Shown here: positions 51,267-60,011 of the stretch, in pieces
Position numbering within the stretch: position 1 is the stretch's first letter
How the letters are laid out: the number at the start of each line of letters is the position of its first letter
Source of the DNA: DATEDA01 sp963789885
Lineage (GTDB): Bacteria; Pseudomonadota; Gammaproteobacteria; Burkholderiales; SG8-39
Assembly (NCBI GenBank): GCA_963789885.1
Contig: CAWBNB010000071.1
Coordinates: 62,001 to 126,000 of the forward strand
Reading direction: 5' to 3'
DNA: 64,000 bases
Notes under the pieces: model-generated
Seen by the model: only the letters and a program-made list of their open reading frames with translations
Told to the model about the DNA's origin: nothing
The model's database searches: none
Position numbers and translations under genes: made by a program

Positions 51267-52187
51267 ATGCCCCACTCGCACGCTCGCGACCAGGCCGCGA
51301 AGCGCCGGCCGCCGAGTCTCCGCCGCACCTGGCTCTTCGTCGCCGGTGCCGACGCCGCCGCCCAGGCGGCCGCGCTCGACGCGCAACCCGACGTAATCAT
51401 CCCCGACCTCGAGGACTTCACGCCGCCGCCGCTCCGGCCGCGCGCGCGGGAGATGATCCTCGGACTGCTCGAGAAGGCGCGCAACCGCGGCATCGTCGCC
51501 GCGGTGCGCGTGAACCCGCTCGCCGCGGAGGGCAGGAACGACCTCGCCGTCGTCATCCAGGCGCGGCCCCACGCGGTGCTGCTGCCGAAGACGGTCGCGC
51601 AGGAACAGATCGTCGAGCTCGACCGTGCGATCACCGACCACGAGCGCCGGCTCGCCATTCCGACCGGTAGCACCGAGATCGTCCCCAACGTCGAGACCGC
51701 CGCCGGGCTCATCGCCACCCATGCCCTCGCCCGCGCCAGCAAACGCGTCACCGCCTGCCTGGTTGCGTCTGAAGACATGGCGGCCGACCTGGGTGCGGAG
51801 CGGTCGCCCGAGGGCGGCGAGCTCGCGTACGTCCGCAGCCGCTTCCTGGTCGAGTGCGTGGCGGCGGGGGTGGTCGCGATCGATGCCCCCTATACGTTCA
51901 GCGACGTGGAGGGCGCTCGGGCGGAGACCCTCCGCTCGCGGCGCCTGGGCTATCAGTCGAAGAGCGTCGTCGCCCCCGCGCACGTCACGGCCGTGACGGA
52001 AGTCCTCACGCCGAGTCCGGAGGCGGTGGAGCGCGCGCGGCGCCTCGTCGAGGCCTTCGACGCCGCCCGCGCCGCCGGGCGGGAGCGCGTCGAGCACGAG
52101 GGCGCGCTGGTCGAGGTCCCGACCTATCTGACCGCCAAACGCTTGATTTCCCGGGCCGAAGCGCTGTCCGGGTTCACGCCGCGCTAG
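51267..52187 (+). CDS. CitE-like CoA ester lyase/HpcH aldolase family
   Basis: A 306-residue TIM-barrel lyase of the citrate lyase beta-subunit family: TWLFVAGADAAAQAAAL, then DVIIPDLEDFTPPP with the metal-binding acid, AAVRVNPL and IVPNVETAAGLIA. Members cleave malyl-CoA, citramalyl-CoA or related CoA esters; this one is not specific enough to choose. ATG 51267 is used because GGAGG sits 5 bases before it; GTG 51261 is two codons upstream. No CoA transferase is nearby. Confidence 0.85.
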   Translation: MPHSHARDQAAKRRPPSLRRTWLFVAGADAAAQAAALDAQPDVIIPDLEDFTPPPLRPRAREMILGLLEKARNRGIVAAVRVNPLAAEGRNDLAVVIQARPHAVLLPKTVAQEQIVELDRAITDHERRLAIPTGSTEIVPNVETAAGLIATHALARASKRVTACLVASEDMAADLGAERSPEGGELAYVRSRFLVECVAAGVVAIDAPYTFSDVEGARAETLRSRRLGYQSKSVVAPAHVTAVTEVLTPSPEAVERARRLVEAFDAARAAGRERVEHEGALVEVPTYLTAKRLISRAEALSGFTPR

Positions 52188-52224
52188 GCCCGCAGCGGAC
52201 CGCGTCCGCAGCACGCCGTGCCCT

Positions 52225-52239
52225 CATGCCGTTGGCATG
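52225..52239 (+). terminator. Hairpin after the CoA ester lyase gene
   Basis: CATGCC (52225-52230) and GGCATG (52234-52239) around GTT, embedded in a longer imperfect GCACGCC/GGCGTGC pairing. A T-rich stretch (CCTTTTTG) follows about 35 bases later, too far for a classical terminator. Confidence 0.35.
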
Positions 52240-52351
52240 GCGTGCGGGATAGTTCGCACGCGCGGGACGATTGCCTTTTTGTTGCCAGAATCTTCCGGCA
52301 CCCTTCCTTTCCCCGCGCCCGTCAGGGTCACAGCCGCAGCGCGTAATCGCA

Positions 52352-52399
52352 CACGGGATGGCGAAAGCGCACGGGATGGCGAAAGCGCACGGGACGGCC
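52352..52399. repeat. Tandem 18-bp repeat, 2.7 copies
   Basis: CACGGGATGGCGAAAGCG occurs at 52352-52369 and 52370-52387, followed by a partial copy. It lies 32-79 bases upstream of a small membrane protein gene and may be part of its leader. Confidence 0.7.
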
Positions 52400-52430
52400 C
52401 GACTGGCCGGATCTGCAAAGCGAAGGGAAC

Positions 52431-52586
52431 ATGGAAACGAAAGCGACTTCTTCGGCGCGCAGCCTGGGCGGCTGGGCGATGCTCGCCGACTTCTCGGGTC
52501 TCCTCCTCAAGGCCTCCGCGGCCGGACTCGCGGCGAGCATCGTCGTGGGTGCGGTCGTCCTGATCGTCGCGAGTCTCGGCGGCTAG
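52431..52586 (+). CDS. Small membrane protein, 51 residues
   Basis: A short ORF with an AAGGGAA ribosome site 2-3 bases before ATG 52431. The first 22 residues are polar/amphipathic, and residues 24-49 form one membrane helix (LLLKASAAGLAASIVVGAVVLIVASL). High G/C at third positions supports coding. No family recognised. It stands alone between the CoA ester lyase gene and the convergent ligase gene, behind an 18-bp tandem repeat. The 156 bp after it to 52742 show nothing recognisable. Confidence 0.6.
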   Translation: METKATSSARSLGGWAMLADFSGLLLKASAAGLAASIVVGAVVLIVASLGG

Positions 52587-52742
52587 CCGGTAGCCGGCAC
52601 CGCAGGAAGCTGCGGGCCGGTGGCTGGGGCGGGACGCCTCCCCCGGGGTGTCCCGACGCGGGGCAGATTCCTTCCGCGACGCGGCGCGCTTCCTCCTCGC
52701 GCCGGTCCCCAGTCCCCTGGCCCGGAGCTTCTTCCGGGCGCC

Positions 52743-54299
52743 TCACGCCGCCGCCGATCGCCGTACCTGTGCGTCGTACAGCGCACGCACCGTTTCGATC
52801 GTGTCGGCCTCGGCGGCGGTCTTGTCGGGGCGATAGCGCTTCAAGCGCGCAAACCGCAGCGCGAGCCCGCCGGGATAGTGCGGACTAGCCTGGAGGTCGT
52901 TGAAGGCGATCTCCGCGACGATCTCCGGCCGGACGTGCACGACGTGTCCCTCGCGGGCGGTCTCGCGTCCGAGGAAAGCTGCGGTCTGCCACTCGAGCGT
53001 CTCGTCGGTCAGACCCTTGAAGGTCTTGCCGAGCATGACGTAGCCGCCGGTCCCCGGGTCCCGGGCCCCGAGGTGCAGGTTGGAGAGCCACCCCTCGCGC
53101 CGCCCGCTCCCCCATTCGGCCGCGAGCACGACGAGATCGAGCGTGTGGGCGCGCTTGATCTTCAGCCAGCTCGCGCCCCGGCGTCCTGACTCGTAGGGCG
53201 CTTCCGGCGCCTTCGCCATGATTCCCTCGTGACCCGCCGCCAACGCGCCGGCAAGGAACGCGTCGCCTTCGGCGACGTCGCCTGTCACGATCCGCGGGAT
53301 CACCAGCTGCGGCGGCGCGGCGTCCGCGAGCGCCGCAAACCGCTCGTGCGCCGGCTGGTCGACCAGATCATCGCCGTTGCGCCACAGGGCGTCGAAGAAG
53401 AACACCGCCAGCGGCAGTTCGCGCCGCAGACGATCGACCTCGAGCTTGCGGCCGAAGCGGCGCATCGTCACCTGGAACGGCTGCGGTGCGCCGTTCGCCG
53501 CGAGCGCAATCGTCTCGCCGTCGAGGATCAGCTCGCGCGCCGGGAGCGCTCGCACCGCCTCGACGGCTTCCGGCACGGCGGCGGTGACGTCGTTCAGATT
53601 GCGGGTGAAGACCCGCACTTCTTCGCCGGCCTTGTGGACCTGCACCCGTGCGCCGTCGAGCTTCCATTCGAGCGCGGCCGTGCCCAGGGCAGCGAGCGCA
53701 CCCGCGACGTCCTCGGCAGGCGTCGCGAGCATCGGCTGCACCGGCTGCAGCAGCCGGATCGAGAATCGCGCGAGGCCGGCAGCGCCTTCGGTCAGCGCCG
53801 CCTTTGCGACCGCCGCGAGGCCGCCGGCGTACATCGCCGCGCGGCGCACGTCCTGAGCGGGCAGAGCAGCGGCGCGCGCGATCGCGTCGAGCATCACGCC
53901 TTCGAGGGCGCCCTGGCGGAGCTCGCCGACGATCAGCCGGGCGAGAAAGTCGCGCTCGTCCGAGGTGGCGCGGGCGAACAGCGCGCCGAGCTGTTCCGCG
54001 CGCGCGGCTGCGGAGCCCTTGCCGCTGGTTGCGCTCAGACGCTCGAGCGCCGCATCGACGTCGGCGAGCGTCAGCGGATCGCCGTGCGGCTCGCCGCCAC
54101 CGCGCGCGTCGCGGAGCGCGGCGTAGCCGAGGCCGAGCTTGCCCTGGCGCGTCTCGCCAGACAGGTATGCGACTGCGATTTCGATCTCTTCGGGCGAGAG
54201 CCGGCGGAGGAGTTCCGCGAGCGCGGCGACCTTGGCGAGGCGGCCCGACGTGCCGGCGACGCGCTGGGAGGTGACGACGAGTTCGGTGAGGCGGGTCAT
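52743..54299 (-). CDS. ATP-dependent DNA ligase
   Basis: A 518-residue ligase of the archaeal/actinobacterial LigB-like type. An N-terminal helical DNA-binding domain (residues 1-180) is followed by the nucleotidyltransferase core with adenylated K213 in KLDGAR and motif III-like FFDALW. After these come the KAPEAPYESGRRGASWLKIKR segment (motifs IV/V) and an OB fold. It is translated just after the lhr gene (25 bp), so both probably act in one DNA-repair unit. An in-frame GTG start adjoining the lhr stop (54323) would add eight residues. Bacteria normally rely on NAD-dependent LigA for replication; this one is auxiliary. Confidence 0.92.
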   Translation of the reverse strand: MTRLTELVVTSQRVAGTSGRLAKVAALAELLRRLSPEEIEIAVAYLSGETRQGKLGLGYAALRDARGGGEPHGDPLTLADVDAALERLSATSGKGSAAARAEQLGALFARATSDERDFLARLIVGELRQGALEGVMLDAIARAAALPAQDVRRAAMYAGGLAAVAKAALTEGAAGLARFSIRLLQPVQPMLATPAEDVAGALAALGTAALEWKLDGARVQVHKAGEEVRVFTRNLNDVTAAVPEAVEAVRALPARELILDGETIALAANGAPQPFQVTMRRFGRKLEVDRLRRELPLAVFFFDALWRNGDDLVDQPAHERFAALADAAPPQLVIPRIVTGDVAEGDAFLAGALAAGHEGIMAKAPEAPYESGRRGASWLKIKRAHTLDLVVLAAEWGSGRREGWLSNLHLGARDPGTGGYVMLGKTFKGLTDETLEWQTAAFLGRETAREGHVVHVRPEIVAEIAFNDLQASPHYPGGLALRFARLKRYRPDKTAAEADTIETVRALYDAQVRRSAAA

Positions 54300-54323
54300 T
54301 GAAGCCGCCCGTCGAGACGGCAC

Positions 54324-57300
54324 TCAGCCGAGGAACTGCAACACCACCGGGACCTGCCGACGCAGCAAGGCGTTGCGGGCGTTCCACTCCGCGTCCGGCG
54401 CGAGCTTCTCGAGGAAGCGCGCCTCGCCGCCGGCGAGCAGTGCGATCGGAACGCCGTCGCGATAGAGCACGCGGTTGCCCGTCAGCGCCGGGAGACGGGC
54501 GCCCGGAGTCAGCACGCCGACGAGGTTGAGCGGATCGGCGCCGCTCAGGGAAACGAGCGCGCCGCTGCGTTCCTCGCGCCGCACGTCGCGCATCAGGCCG
54601 ACGGCCTCGGGAAGCGCGAACTGCTCGCCCGAGACGCTCGCGACGAAACGCCCGCCGCGGACCTCCCCGCGCGCCTCGAGCCGGCGCAGGGTCCGGAGCA
54701 GATCGCGCCACGGCGGCAGCCACTCCGCTTCCCGCCCGACGAGGCGCCAGAAGACGACGCCGTACCGCTTGAGCAGCGTGCGGGCGACATGCTCGACGAT
54801 TTCGGGCTCGCTCTGCGGGCGCGATTTCCGCCGCACGAGCGCCCACCGCCCCGCGTCCTCGATGCCGAACAGCGCTGTCCGCCGGCGCCGGGCTTTCCCG
54901 CCGAGCGGTCGCCGTCGATCGGTGGGTACGAGCAGGGCGCGCAGACCGCCGAAGCTGTCGCAGTTCACTTGCCCGAGCGCGACGAGCTCGCCGAGTGCCT
55001 CCTCGACCTGCGTGCGGAGGAGGCCCGTGCCTTCGACGATCTCCTCGAAGAACGAGGCGCCGTGCGCAGCGATGAAGTCGGCGACGTCCTGCCCGCGCAC
55101 CGATGGCGTCGCGCCATCGCCCGTCGCCGCCAGCGCGGTCCACAGCGGAAGGTTGCGCCGGCCGGTGAGCGCGATCGGCGTCGTCCGGACCGGCGCCGGC
55201 GCGCGCTCGCCGGTCGGCCGCGGCGCGGCGAGGCGCGTCCAGACGACGCGGCCGGCGAGGCTCAGCTCGTCGAGCCAGGCGGGGTCGTACTCGTTGACGC
55301 GCGCGGGGAGGATTTCGGTTTCCCACGCCGCCGCGGGTGCCTCGAAGCCCTCGAGCTGGGAGACGATCGCGGCAAGCGCGTCCGCCCCTTCGACCCGCGC
55401 TTCGGGCGCGACGCGCTGCCACCTGAAGAGGAAGCGCAGGAAATCGCGCGCCTCCACCGGCTCGATCTCGGCGCGCAGCCGATTCACCGTGTAGCGGTGG
55501 ATGCGCGCCAGCAGCCGCCGCTCGCACCATTCGGTCCCGGCCGCGTCGGGGGAAAACCGGCCGCGCATCACCGAGCCCCCGGCCTCGAGCCGCGCGAGCG
55601 CCGTCTCGATTTCGGCGGGCGACAGCCCGAGCGGGGCGGCGAGCGCCGCTGCCGTCACCGGGCCGAATCCCTGCAGGCGGTCCCGCACGATCTCGACGAG
55701 CGCGTCTTCGCGCGCCCAGCTCTTCCGGAACTCCGCCGGCGCTTCGACAGCCGGCACGCGCGGTGCGCCCGGGAACAGCGCTTCGAACTCGGGCAGCCGC
55801 TCCGCGGCGGCCCAGATCCCGTGCCCGAACCGTGTCGCGCGCCGGTCGCGCGCGAGCTCGTCGGCGAATGGTCGCCAGCCCGGGGCCAGCTCGTCCTCGC
55901 CGAGGAAACCCAGCGTTCCGATCGCGTCCGCCAACTCGTCCGCGTTCCGGACATCCGGCCACACCTCCTCGCGCACGCGACGGATCGCCTCGGCGTCGAG
56001 CTTGCCGAGATCGGCGGCGGTCTCGGGGTCGAGCCAGCGGCGCGCCATCACTGCCTGCGTGCGGCGCTCCTCGAGCGGCGCGTCGTCGAGGAACGCGTAG
56101 GGCCGGGCCGAGAGGATCTCCGCGGCAAGCGGTGAGGGCTCGGTGAGCTCGCGCGCGAGGACGCGAATCTCCCCGCGCTCCAGCCGGCCGAGGACGCGCT
56201 CGAGCCCGTCGATATCCATCGCCTCGTGGAGGCAGTCGGCGATCGTCTGGGCGACGAGCGGGTGGTCGGGGATCTCGATGTCGCCCGCGGCGAGGTTCTC
56301 CCCGCAGGCGACCTGATCGGGGAAGATCGCGGCGAGCAGGTCCTCGGCCTCCATCCGCTGCAGCTGCGGCGGGAGCTTGCGTCCGCCGCGGAAGCGCAGC
56401 AGCGCGAGCGCGACGGTCGCGTTCCAGCGCCAGCGCGCCGCGAACATCGGCGCGTCGAGCAACGCCTGGACGAGCAGCGGCCGCACGGTCTTCGAGCTCA
56501 GGTACCGCGCGACTTCCTCGAGCTCGAAGCTGTGGCTCGTCGAGAGCGACAGGATGATCGCGTCCTCGGTTGCCGCCGCCTGCAGCTCGAAGTTGAACTT
56601 GCGGCAGAACCGCTTGCGGAGCGCAAGCCCCCACGCGCGGTTGATCCGGCTGCCGAAGGGCGCGTGGACGACGAGCTGCATGCCGCCGGACTCGTCGAAG
56701 AAGCGCTCGAGCACGACCGTCTCCAGCGTCGGCAGCGCACCGAGCGCCGCATGCGCGGCGGCGAGGTAGTCGACGATCTGCTCGGCGGCCACCTGGTCGA
56801 GTCCGACCTGCTCCACCAAGTGACCGATCGCGGCCGCACGGTCCGGGGCCGTTTCGATTCCCGCGCGCAGCCGCGACACCGACTGCGACAGCTCCTCGCT
56901 CCGCGCCGGCGCTTCGCCGAACCAGAACGGGATGCCCGGCGGCGCGCCCTTCGCGTCCTCGACGCGCACCGTCCCGCGCTCGACGCGGAGGATCCGGTAG
57001 GAGGTGTTGCCGAGCTGGAACACGTCGCCGGCGAGGCTCTCGATCGCGAAGTCCTCGTTCACCGAGCCGACGATCTGCCCCTGCGGTTCGAGCAGCACGG
57101 CGTAGTCGGCGGTGTCGGGGATCGTGCCGCCGGAGGTAACGGCGGCGAGCGCAGCGCCGCGGCGGCCGCGCAGCACGCCGTTGATCGCGTCGCGGTGAAG
57201 GTGCGCGCTGCGCCGGCCGCGGCGGGTGGTGTAACCGTCCGCGAGCGTCTGAACCACGGCAGTGAACTCCGCGCGCTCGAGTTCGCGAAACGGATAGGCG

Positions 57301-58601
57301 CGGCGGCACCGCTCGAGGAGCTCCGCCTCCGGCCACTCCTGATGGGCGACCTCCGCGACGATCTGCTGGGCGAGCACGTCGAGCGGCTTCGCCGGTACCG
57401 CGATCCGGTCGAGCTCCCCTCGGCGCGCAGCGTCGAGGAGCGCCGCGCCGTCGCAGAGATCGTCGCGCGAGAGCGGGAATAGCCGTCCTTTCGGCACGCC
57501 GCCGACCGCGTGGCCCGAGCGCCCCACGCGCTGCAGGAACGCTGCGATCGTGCGCGTCGAACCGAGCTGGCAGACGAGATCGACGTCGCCGATGTCGATC
57601 CCGAGCTCGAGCGATGCCGTCGCTACGAGGACCTTCAGCTCGCCGCGTTTCAGCCGCTGCTCGGCGTCGAGCCGGATCTCGCGGGCGAGGCTGCCGTGGT
57701 GGGCGGCGACCCGGTCCGTGCCGAGCCGCTCGGAGAGATGGCGCGCCGCGCGTTCGGCGAGCCGCCGGGTGTTGACGAACACGAGGGTCGTGCGGTGCTC
57801 GTTCGCGAGCGCCGCCAGGCGATCGTAGACCTGCTGCCACGCGTCGCCCGACATCACCGCCTCGAGCGGCGCCGGCGGCAGCTCGAGCGCGAGGTCGCGG
57901 TGCTTGACGTGCCCGGTGTCGACGATCGTGCAGGGCGCACCGCCGGTCAGGAAGCGCCCGATCTCCTCGATCGGCTTCTGCGTGGCAGAGAGCCCGACGC
58001 GCACCAGCCCCGGTCCGGTCAGCGCCGCGAGTCGCTCGAGCGACAGCGCGAGATGCGCGCCGCGCTTGTTCGGCGCGAGCGCGTGGATCTCGTCGACGAT
58101 GACCGTCCGCGTCGTCCGCAGCATCTCGCGGCCGGACTTGCTGGTGAGCAGGATGTAGAGCGACTCGGGCGTGGTGACGACGACGTGCGGCGGGCGCTTG
58201 CGCATGCTCGCGCGCTCGGACTGTGGCGTGTCGCCGGTGCGCACCAGCGTACGGATGTCAACGTCGGGCAGGGCGAGCGCCTCGAGCTCGGCGCGGATGC
58301 CGGCGACCGGCGCCTCCAGGTTGCGCTGGATGTCGTTCGACAGCGCCTTGAGCGGCGAGACGTACACGACGTGCGTCTCATCCGCCAGACCCCGCTCCGC
58401 ACCCTCGCGCACCAGCGCGTCGATCGCGGCGAGAAACGCGGCCAGCGTCTTCCCCGAGCCGGTCGGCGCGGCGACGAGCGCATGGCGGCCGGAGGCGATC
58501 GCCGGCCACGCCGCGATCTGCGGCGCGGTGGGCGCGGCGAACGCCGAGCGGAACCACGCCCGGACCGCGGGATGGAAGAGCTCGAGAACTCGGTCGGTCA
58601 T
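54324..58601 (-). CDS. lhr: Lhr-family superfamily 2 DNA helicase, full length
   Basis: A 1425-residue ATP-dependent helicase. Motif I is AAPTGSGKTLAAF, motif II VDEIHAL, motif III SATQKP and motif VI QRVGRSGH. After the helicase core and winged-helix/DEAD-associated region (about residue 850), the long C-terminal domain of E. coli-type Lhr follows; it has been described as containing winged-helix arrays with uracil glycosylase activity in relatives. Many bacteria carry a shorter ligase-associated helicase of about 820 residues instead, so the full-length form with a ligase is notable. Start ATG 58601. Confidence 0.9.
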   Translation of the reverse strand: MTDRVLELFHPAVRAWFRSAFAAPTAPQIAAWPAIASGRHALVAAPTGSGKTLAAFLAAIDALVREGAERGLADETHVVYVSPLKALSNDIQRNLEAPVAGIRAELEALALPDVDIRTLVRTGDTPQSERASMRKRPPHVVVTTPESLYILLTSKSGREMLRTTRTVIVDEIHALAPNKRGAHLALSLERLAALTGPGLVRVGLSATQKPIEEIGRFLTGGAPCTIVDTGHVKHRDLALELPPAPLEAVMSGDAWQQVYDRLAALANEHRTTLVFVNTRRLAERAARHLSERLGTDRVAAHHGSLAREIRLDAEQRLKRGELKVLVATASLELGIDIGDVDLVCQLGSTRTIAAFLQRVGRSGHAVGGVPKGRLFPLSRDDLCDGAALLDAARRGELDRIAVPAKPLDVLAQQIVAEVAHQEWPEAELLERCRRAYPFRELERAEFTAVVQTLADGYTTRRGRRSAHLHRDAINGVLRGRRGAALAAVTSGGTIPDTADYAVLLEPQGQIVGSVNEDFAIESLAGDVFQLGNTSYRILRVERGTVRVEDAKGAPPGIPFWFGEAPARSEELSQSVSRLRAGIETAPDRAAAIGHLVEQVGLDQVAAEQIVDYLAAAHAALGALPTLETVVLERFFDESGGMQLVVHAPFGSRINRAWGLALRKRFCRKFNFELQAAATEDAIILSLSTSHSFELEEVARYLSSKTVRPLLVQALLDAPMFAARWRWNATVALALLRFRGGRKLPPQLQRMEAEDLLAAIFPDQVACGENLAAGDIEIPDHPLVAQTIADCLHEAMDIDGLERVLGRLERGEIRVLARELTEPSPLAAEILSARPYAFLDDAPLEERRTQAVMARRWLDPETAADLGKLDAEAIRRVREEVWPDVRNADELADAIGTLGFLGEDELAPGWRPFADELARDRRATRFGHGIWAAAERLPEFEALFPGAPRVPAVEAPAEFRKSWAREDALVEIVRDRLQGFGPVTAAALAAPLGLSPAEIETALARLEAGGSVMRGRFSPDAAGTEWCERRLLARIHRYTVNRLRAEIEPVEARDFLRFLFRWQRVAPEARVEGADALAAIVSQLEGFEAPAAAWETEILPARVNEYDPAWLDELSLAGRVVWTRLAAPRPTGERAPAPVRTTPIALTGRRNLPLWTALAATGDGATPSVRGQDVADFIAAHGASFFEEIVEGTGLLRTQVEEALGELVALGQVNCDSFGGLRALLVPTDRRRPLGGKARRRRTALFGIEDAGRWALVRRKSRPQSEPEIVEHVARTLLKRYGVVFWRLVGREAEWLPPWRDLLRTLRRLEARGEVRGGRFVASVSGEQFALPEAVGLMRDVRREERSGALVSLSGADPLNLVGVLTPGARLPALTGNRVLYRDGVPIALLAGGEARFLEKLAPDAEWNARNALLRRQVPVVLQFLG

Positions 58602-58611
58602 TTCTGGTGCT

Positions 58612-58667
58612 TCGTCATCCCGGCGGAGGCCGGGCGGGAAAGGACGCTAGCGCCGGCGTTCGGCCGG
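58612..58667. repeat. REP-like intergenic element with two hairpins
   Basis: GTCATCCCGGC...GCCGGG forms a 6-bp hairpin (58619-58634), and CCGGCGTTCGGCCGG (58653-58667) forms a second one. Translated, the + strand reads VIPAEAGRE, the typical spurious signature of dispersed GTCATCCC-type extragenic repeats. The 15-base core also occurs at 24404-24418. Confidence 0.55.
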
Positions 58668-58678
58668 GGACGACGACG

Positions 58679-58963
58679 CTACGCCTCGACCTTCACACCC
58701 CGCCAGAACGCGATGTAGCCCTTGATGTTCGCCGCGGCGGGTTTGACTTCGGGGTAATACCACGCAGCGTCCTTGTTGACCTGGCCGTCGACGACTACAT
58801 CGTAGTAGCTAGCGGTGCCTTTCCACCCACAGACGGTGTGGGTTTCGCTCGGGCGCAGATACTCCTGCTTCACTGCGGCGGGAGGAAAGTATCGGTTGCC
58901 TTCGACCGTCTCGCAGGCGTCGCTCTCCGCGATCACCGCGCCGTTCCAGATTGCTTTCGTCAT
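58679..58963 (-). CDS. DUF427 protein
   Basis: A 94-residue DUF427 protein: VIAESDACETVEGNRYFPPAAVKQEYL, the HTVCGWKGTASYYDV segment and NKDAAWYYPEVKPAAANIKGYIAFWRGV all match. DUF427 proteins are small beta-rich proteins without an assigned function. Divergent from the ornithine cyclodeaminase-like gene by 20 bp. Confidence 0.9.
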   Translation of the reverse strand: MTKAIWNGAVIAESDACETVEGNRYFPPAAVKQEYLRPSETHTVCGWKGTASYYDVVVDGQVNKDAAWYYPEVKPAAANIKGYIAFWRGVKVEA

Positions 58964-58969
58964 GTTGGA

Positions 58970-58975
58970 TATAGT
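58970..58975 (+). promoter_or_regulatory. -10-like TATAGT immediately before the cyclodeaminase-like gene
   Basis: TATAGT ends 8 bases before ATG 58984, like the TATACT at 42709; a leaderless transcript is possible. It lies in the 20-bp gap to divergent DUF427. Confidence 0.35.
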
Positions 58976-58983
58976 AGCGCGTC

Positions 58984-59988
58984 ATGGAAAACGGGATTCA
59001 CATCCATTACCTGAACGGACCCGATGTCGAGCGGCTCGCGCTCACCGACGACGAGATCCTCGCCGCGATCGAGGCGCAGCTCGCGGCCCAGGGGCGGGGC
59101 GAGACGGTGATCGAGCCGCGCACCCATCTCGTCCCCGATCGCGCGTTCAACGGGCATTTCAACGTGCTGCGCGGCTACGTCGCGCCGCTCGGACTCGCCG
59201 GCGTCAAGATCGTCGGCGATTTTGTCGGGAACTACCGCCGGGGGCTGCCCTCGGAGATGGCGCTGCTCAATCTCTTCGATCCGCGCACCGGGATGCCGGT
59301 CGCCGTCATCGACGCGACCTGGATCACCGACGCCCGCACCGGCGCGGTCACCGCGATCGGCGCCAAGCATCTCGCGCGGAAGGGCGCGCGCGTGCTTGGT
59401 CACGTCGGCGCGCGCGGCACTGCCTACTGGAACGTGCGCCTCCTCGACCGCCTGTTCGGCTTCGCCGAGATCCGCGTTCACTCGCGGCGGCCGGAGAGCC
59501 GCGATGCGTTCGCCGAACGCCTCGCGCGCGACCTCGGCAAGCGGGTCGTCGCCACCGCGGACTGGGAATCGTGCGTGCGCGGCGCGGACATCGTCGTCGA
59601 AGCGTCGCGGCTCGAGCGGCCGGAGCCGCTGCTCAAGACCGGCTGGATTGCGCGCGGCACGTTCGTCGTCCCCTACGGCACGATGAGCGCGGTCGAGGAC
59701 TCGCTCACCGACATCATGGACAAGATGGTCGTCGACGACTGGGGCCAGGCGCGTGCCGGCCCGTTCGGGGCGCTGCGCCGGCACGTCGACTCGGGCAAGC
59801 TCTCGGAAGGGACGCTGCACGCCGAGCTGGGTGAGATCGTGGCGGGACGAAAGCCGGGAAGAGAGCGCGACGACGAGACGATCCTCTTCTGGCATCGCGG
59901 CCTCTCCCTCTCCGACATCGCCCTTGGCGCCGCGCTGCTCGAGAAGGCGAAGGCGCTCGGCGTGGGTACGAAGCTCCGGTACGCATGA
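58984..59988 (+). CDS. Ornithine cyclodeaminase/mu-crystallin family protein
   Basis: A 334-residue NAD(P)-binding protein. The second domain carries the nucleotide-binding region LGHVGARGTAYWNVRLL, and the substrate side includes VKIVGDFVGNYRRGLPSEMALLNLFDPRTGMPVAVIDATWITDARTGAVTAIGAKHLA, which is the family signature. Members act as ornithine cyclodeaminase, ketimine reductase or amino-acid dehydrogenases. Its TGA overlaps an in-frame ATG of the next gene (ATGA), so co-expression with the Bug receptor is likely; the receptor may import the substrate of this enzyme. Confidence 0.85.
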   Translation: MENGIHIHYLNGPDVERLALTDDEILAAIEAQLAAQGRGETVIEPRTHLVPDRAFNGHFNVLRGYVAPLGLAGVKIVGDFVGNYRRGLPSEMALLNLFDPRTGMPVAVIDATWITDARTGAVTAIGAKHLARKGARVLGHVGARGTAYWNVRLLDRLFGFAEIRVHSRRPESRDAFAERLARDLGKRVVATADWESCVRGADIVVEASRLERPEPLLKTGWIARGTFVVPYGTMSAVEDSLTDIMDKMVVDDWGQARAGPFGALRRHVDSGKLSEGTLHAELGEIVAGRKPGRERDDETILFWHRGLSLSDIALGAALLEKAKALGVGTKLRYA

Positions 59989-60011
59989 CGCCGACGAGCG
60001 AAGGAAGACAG

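Noticed and set aside
52352..52399. Short CRISPR array
   Set aside because: The 18-bp units are directly adjacent, without spacers, and there are no cas genes.
53368..57840. Long minus-strand frame within the ligase and lhr genes
   Set aside because: Arg/Ala/Gly-rich shadow; the other frame encodes intact ligase and helicase motifs.
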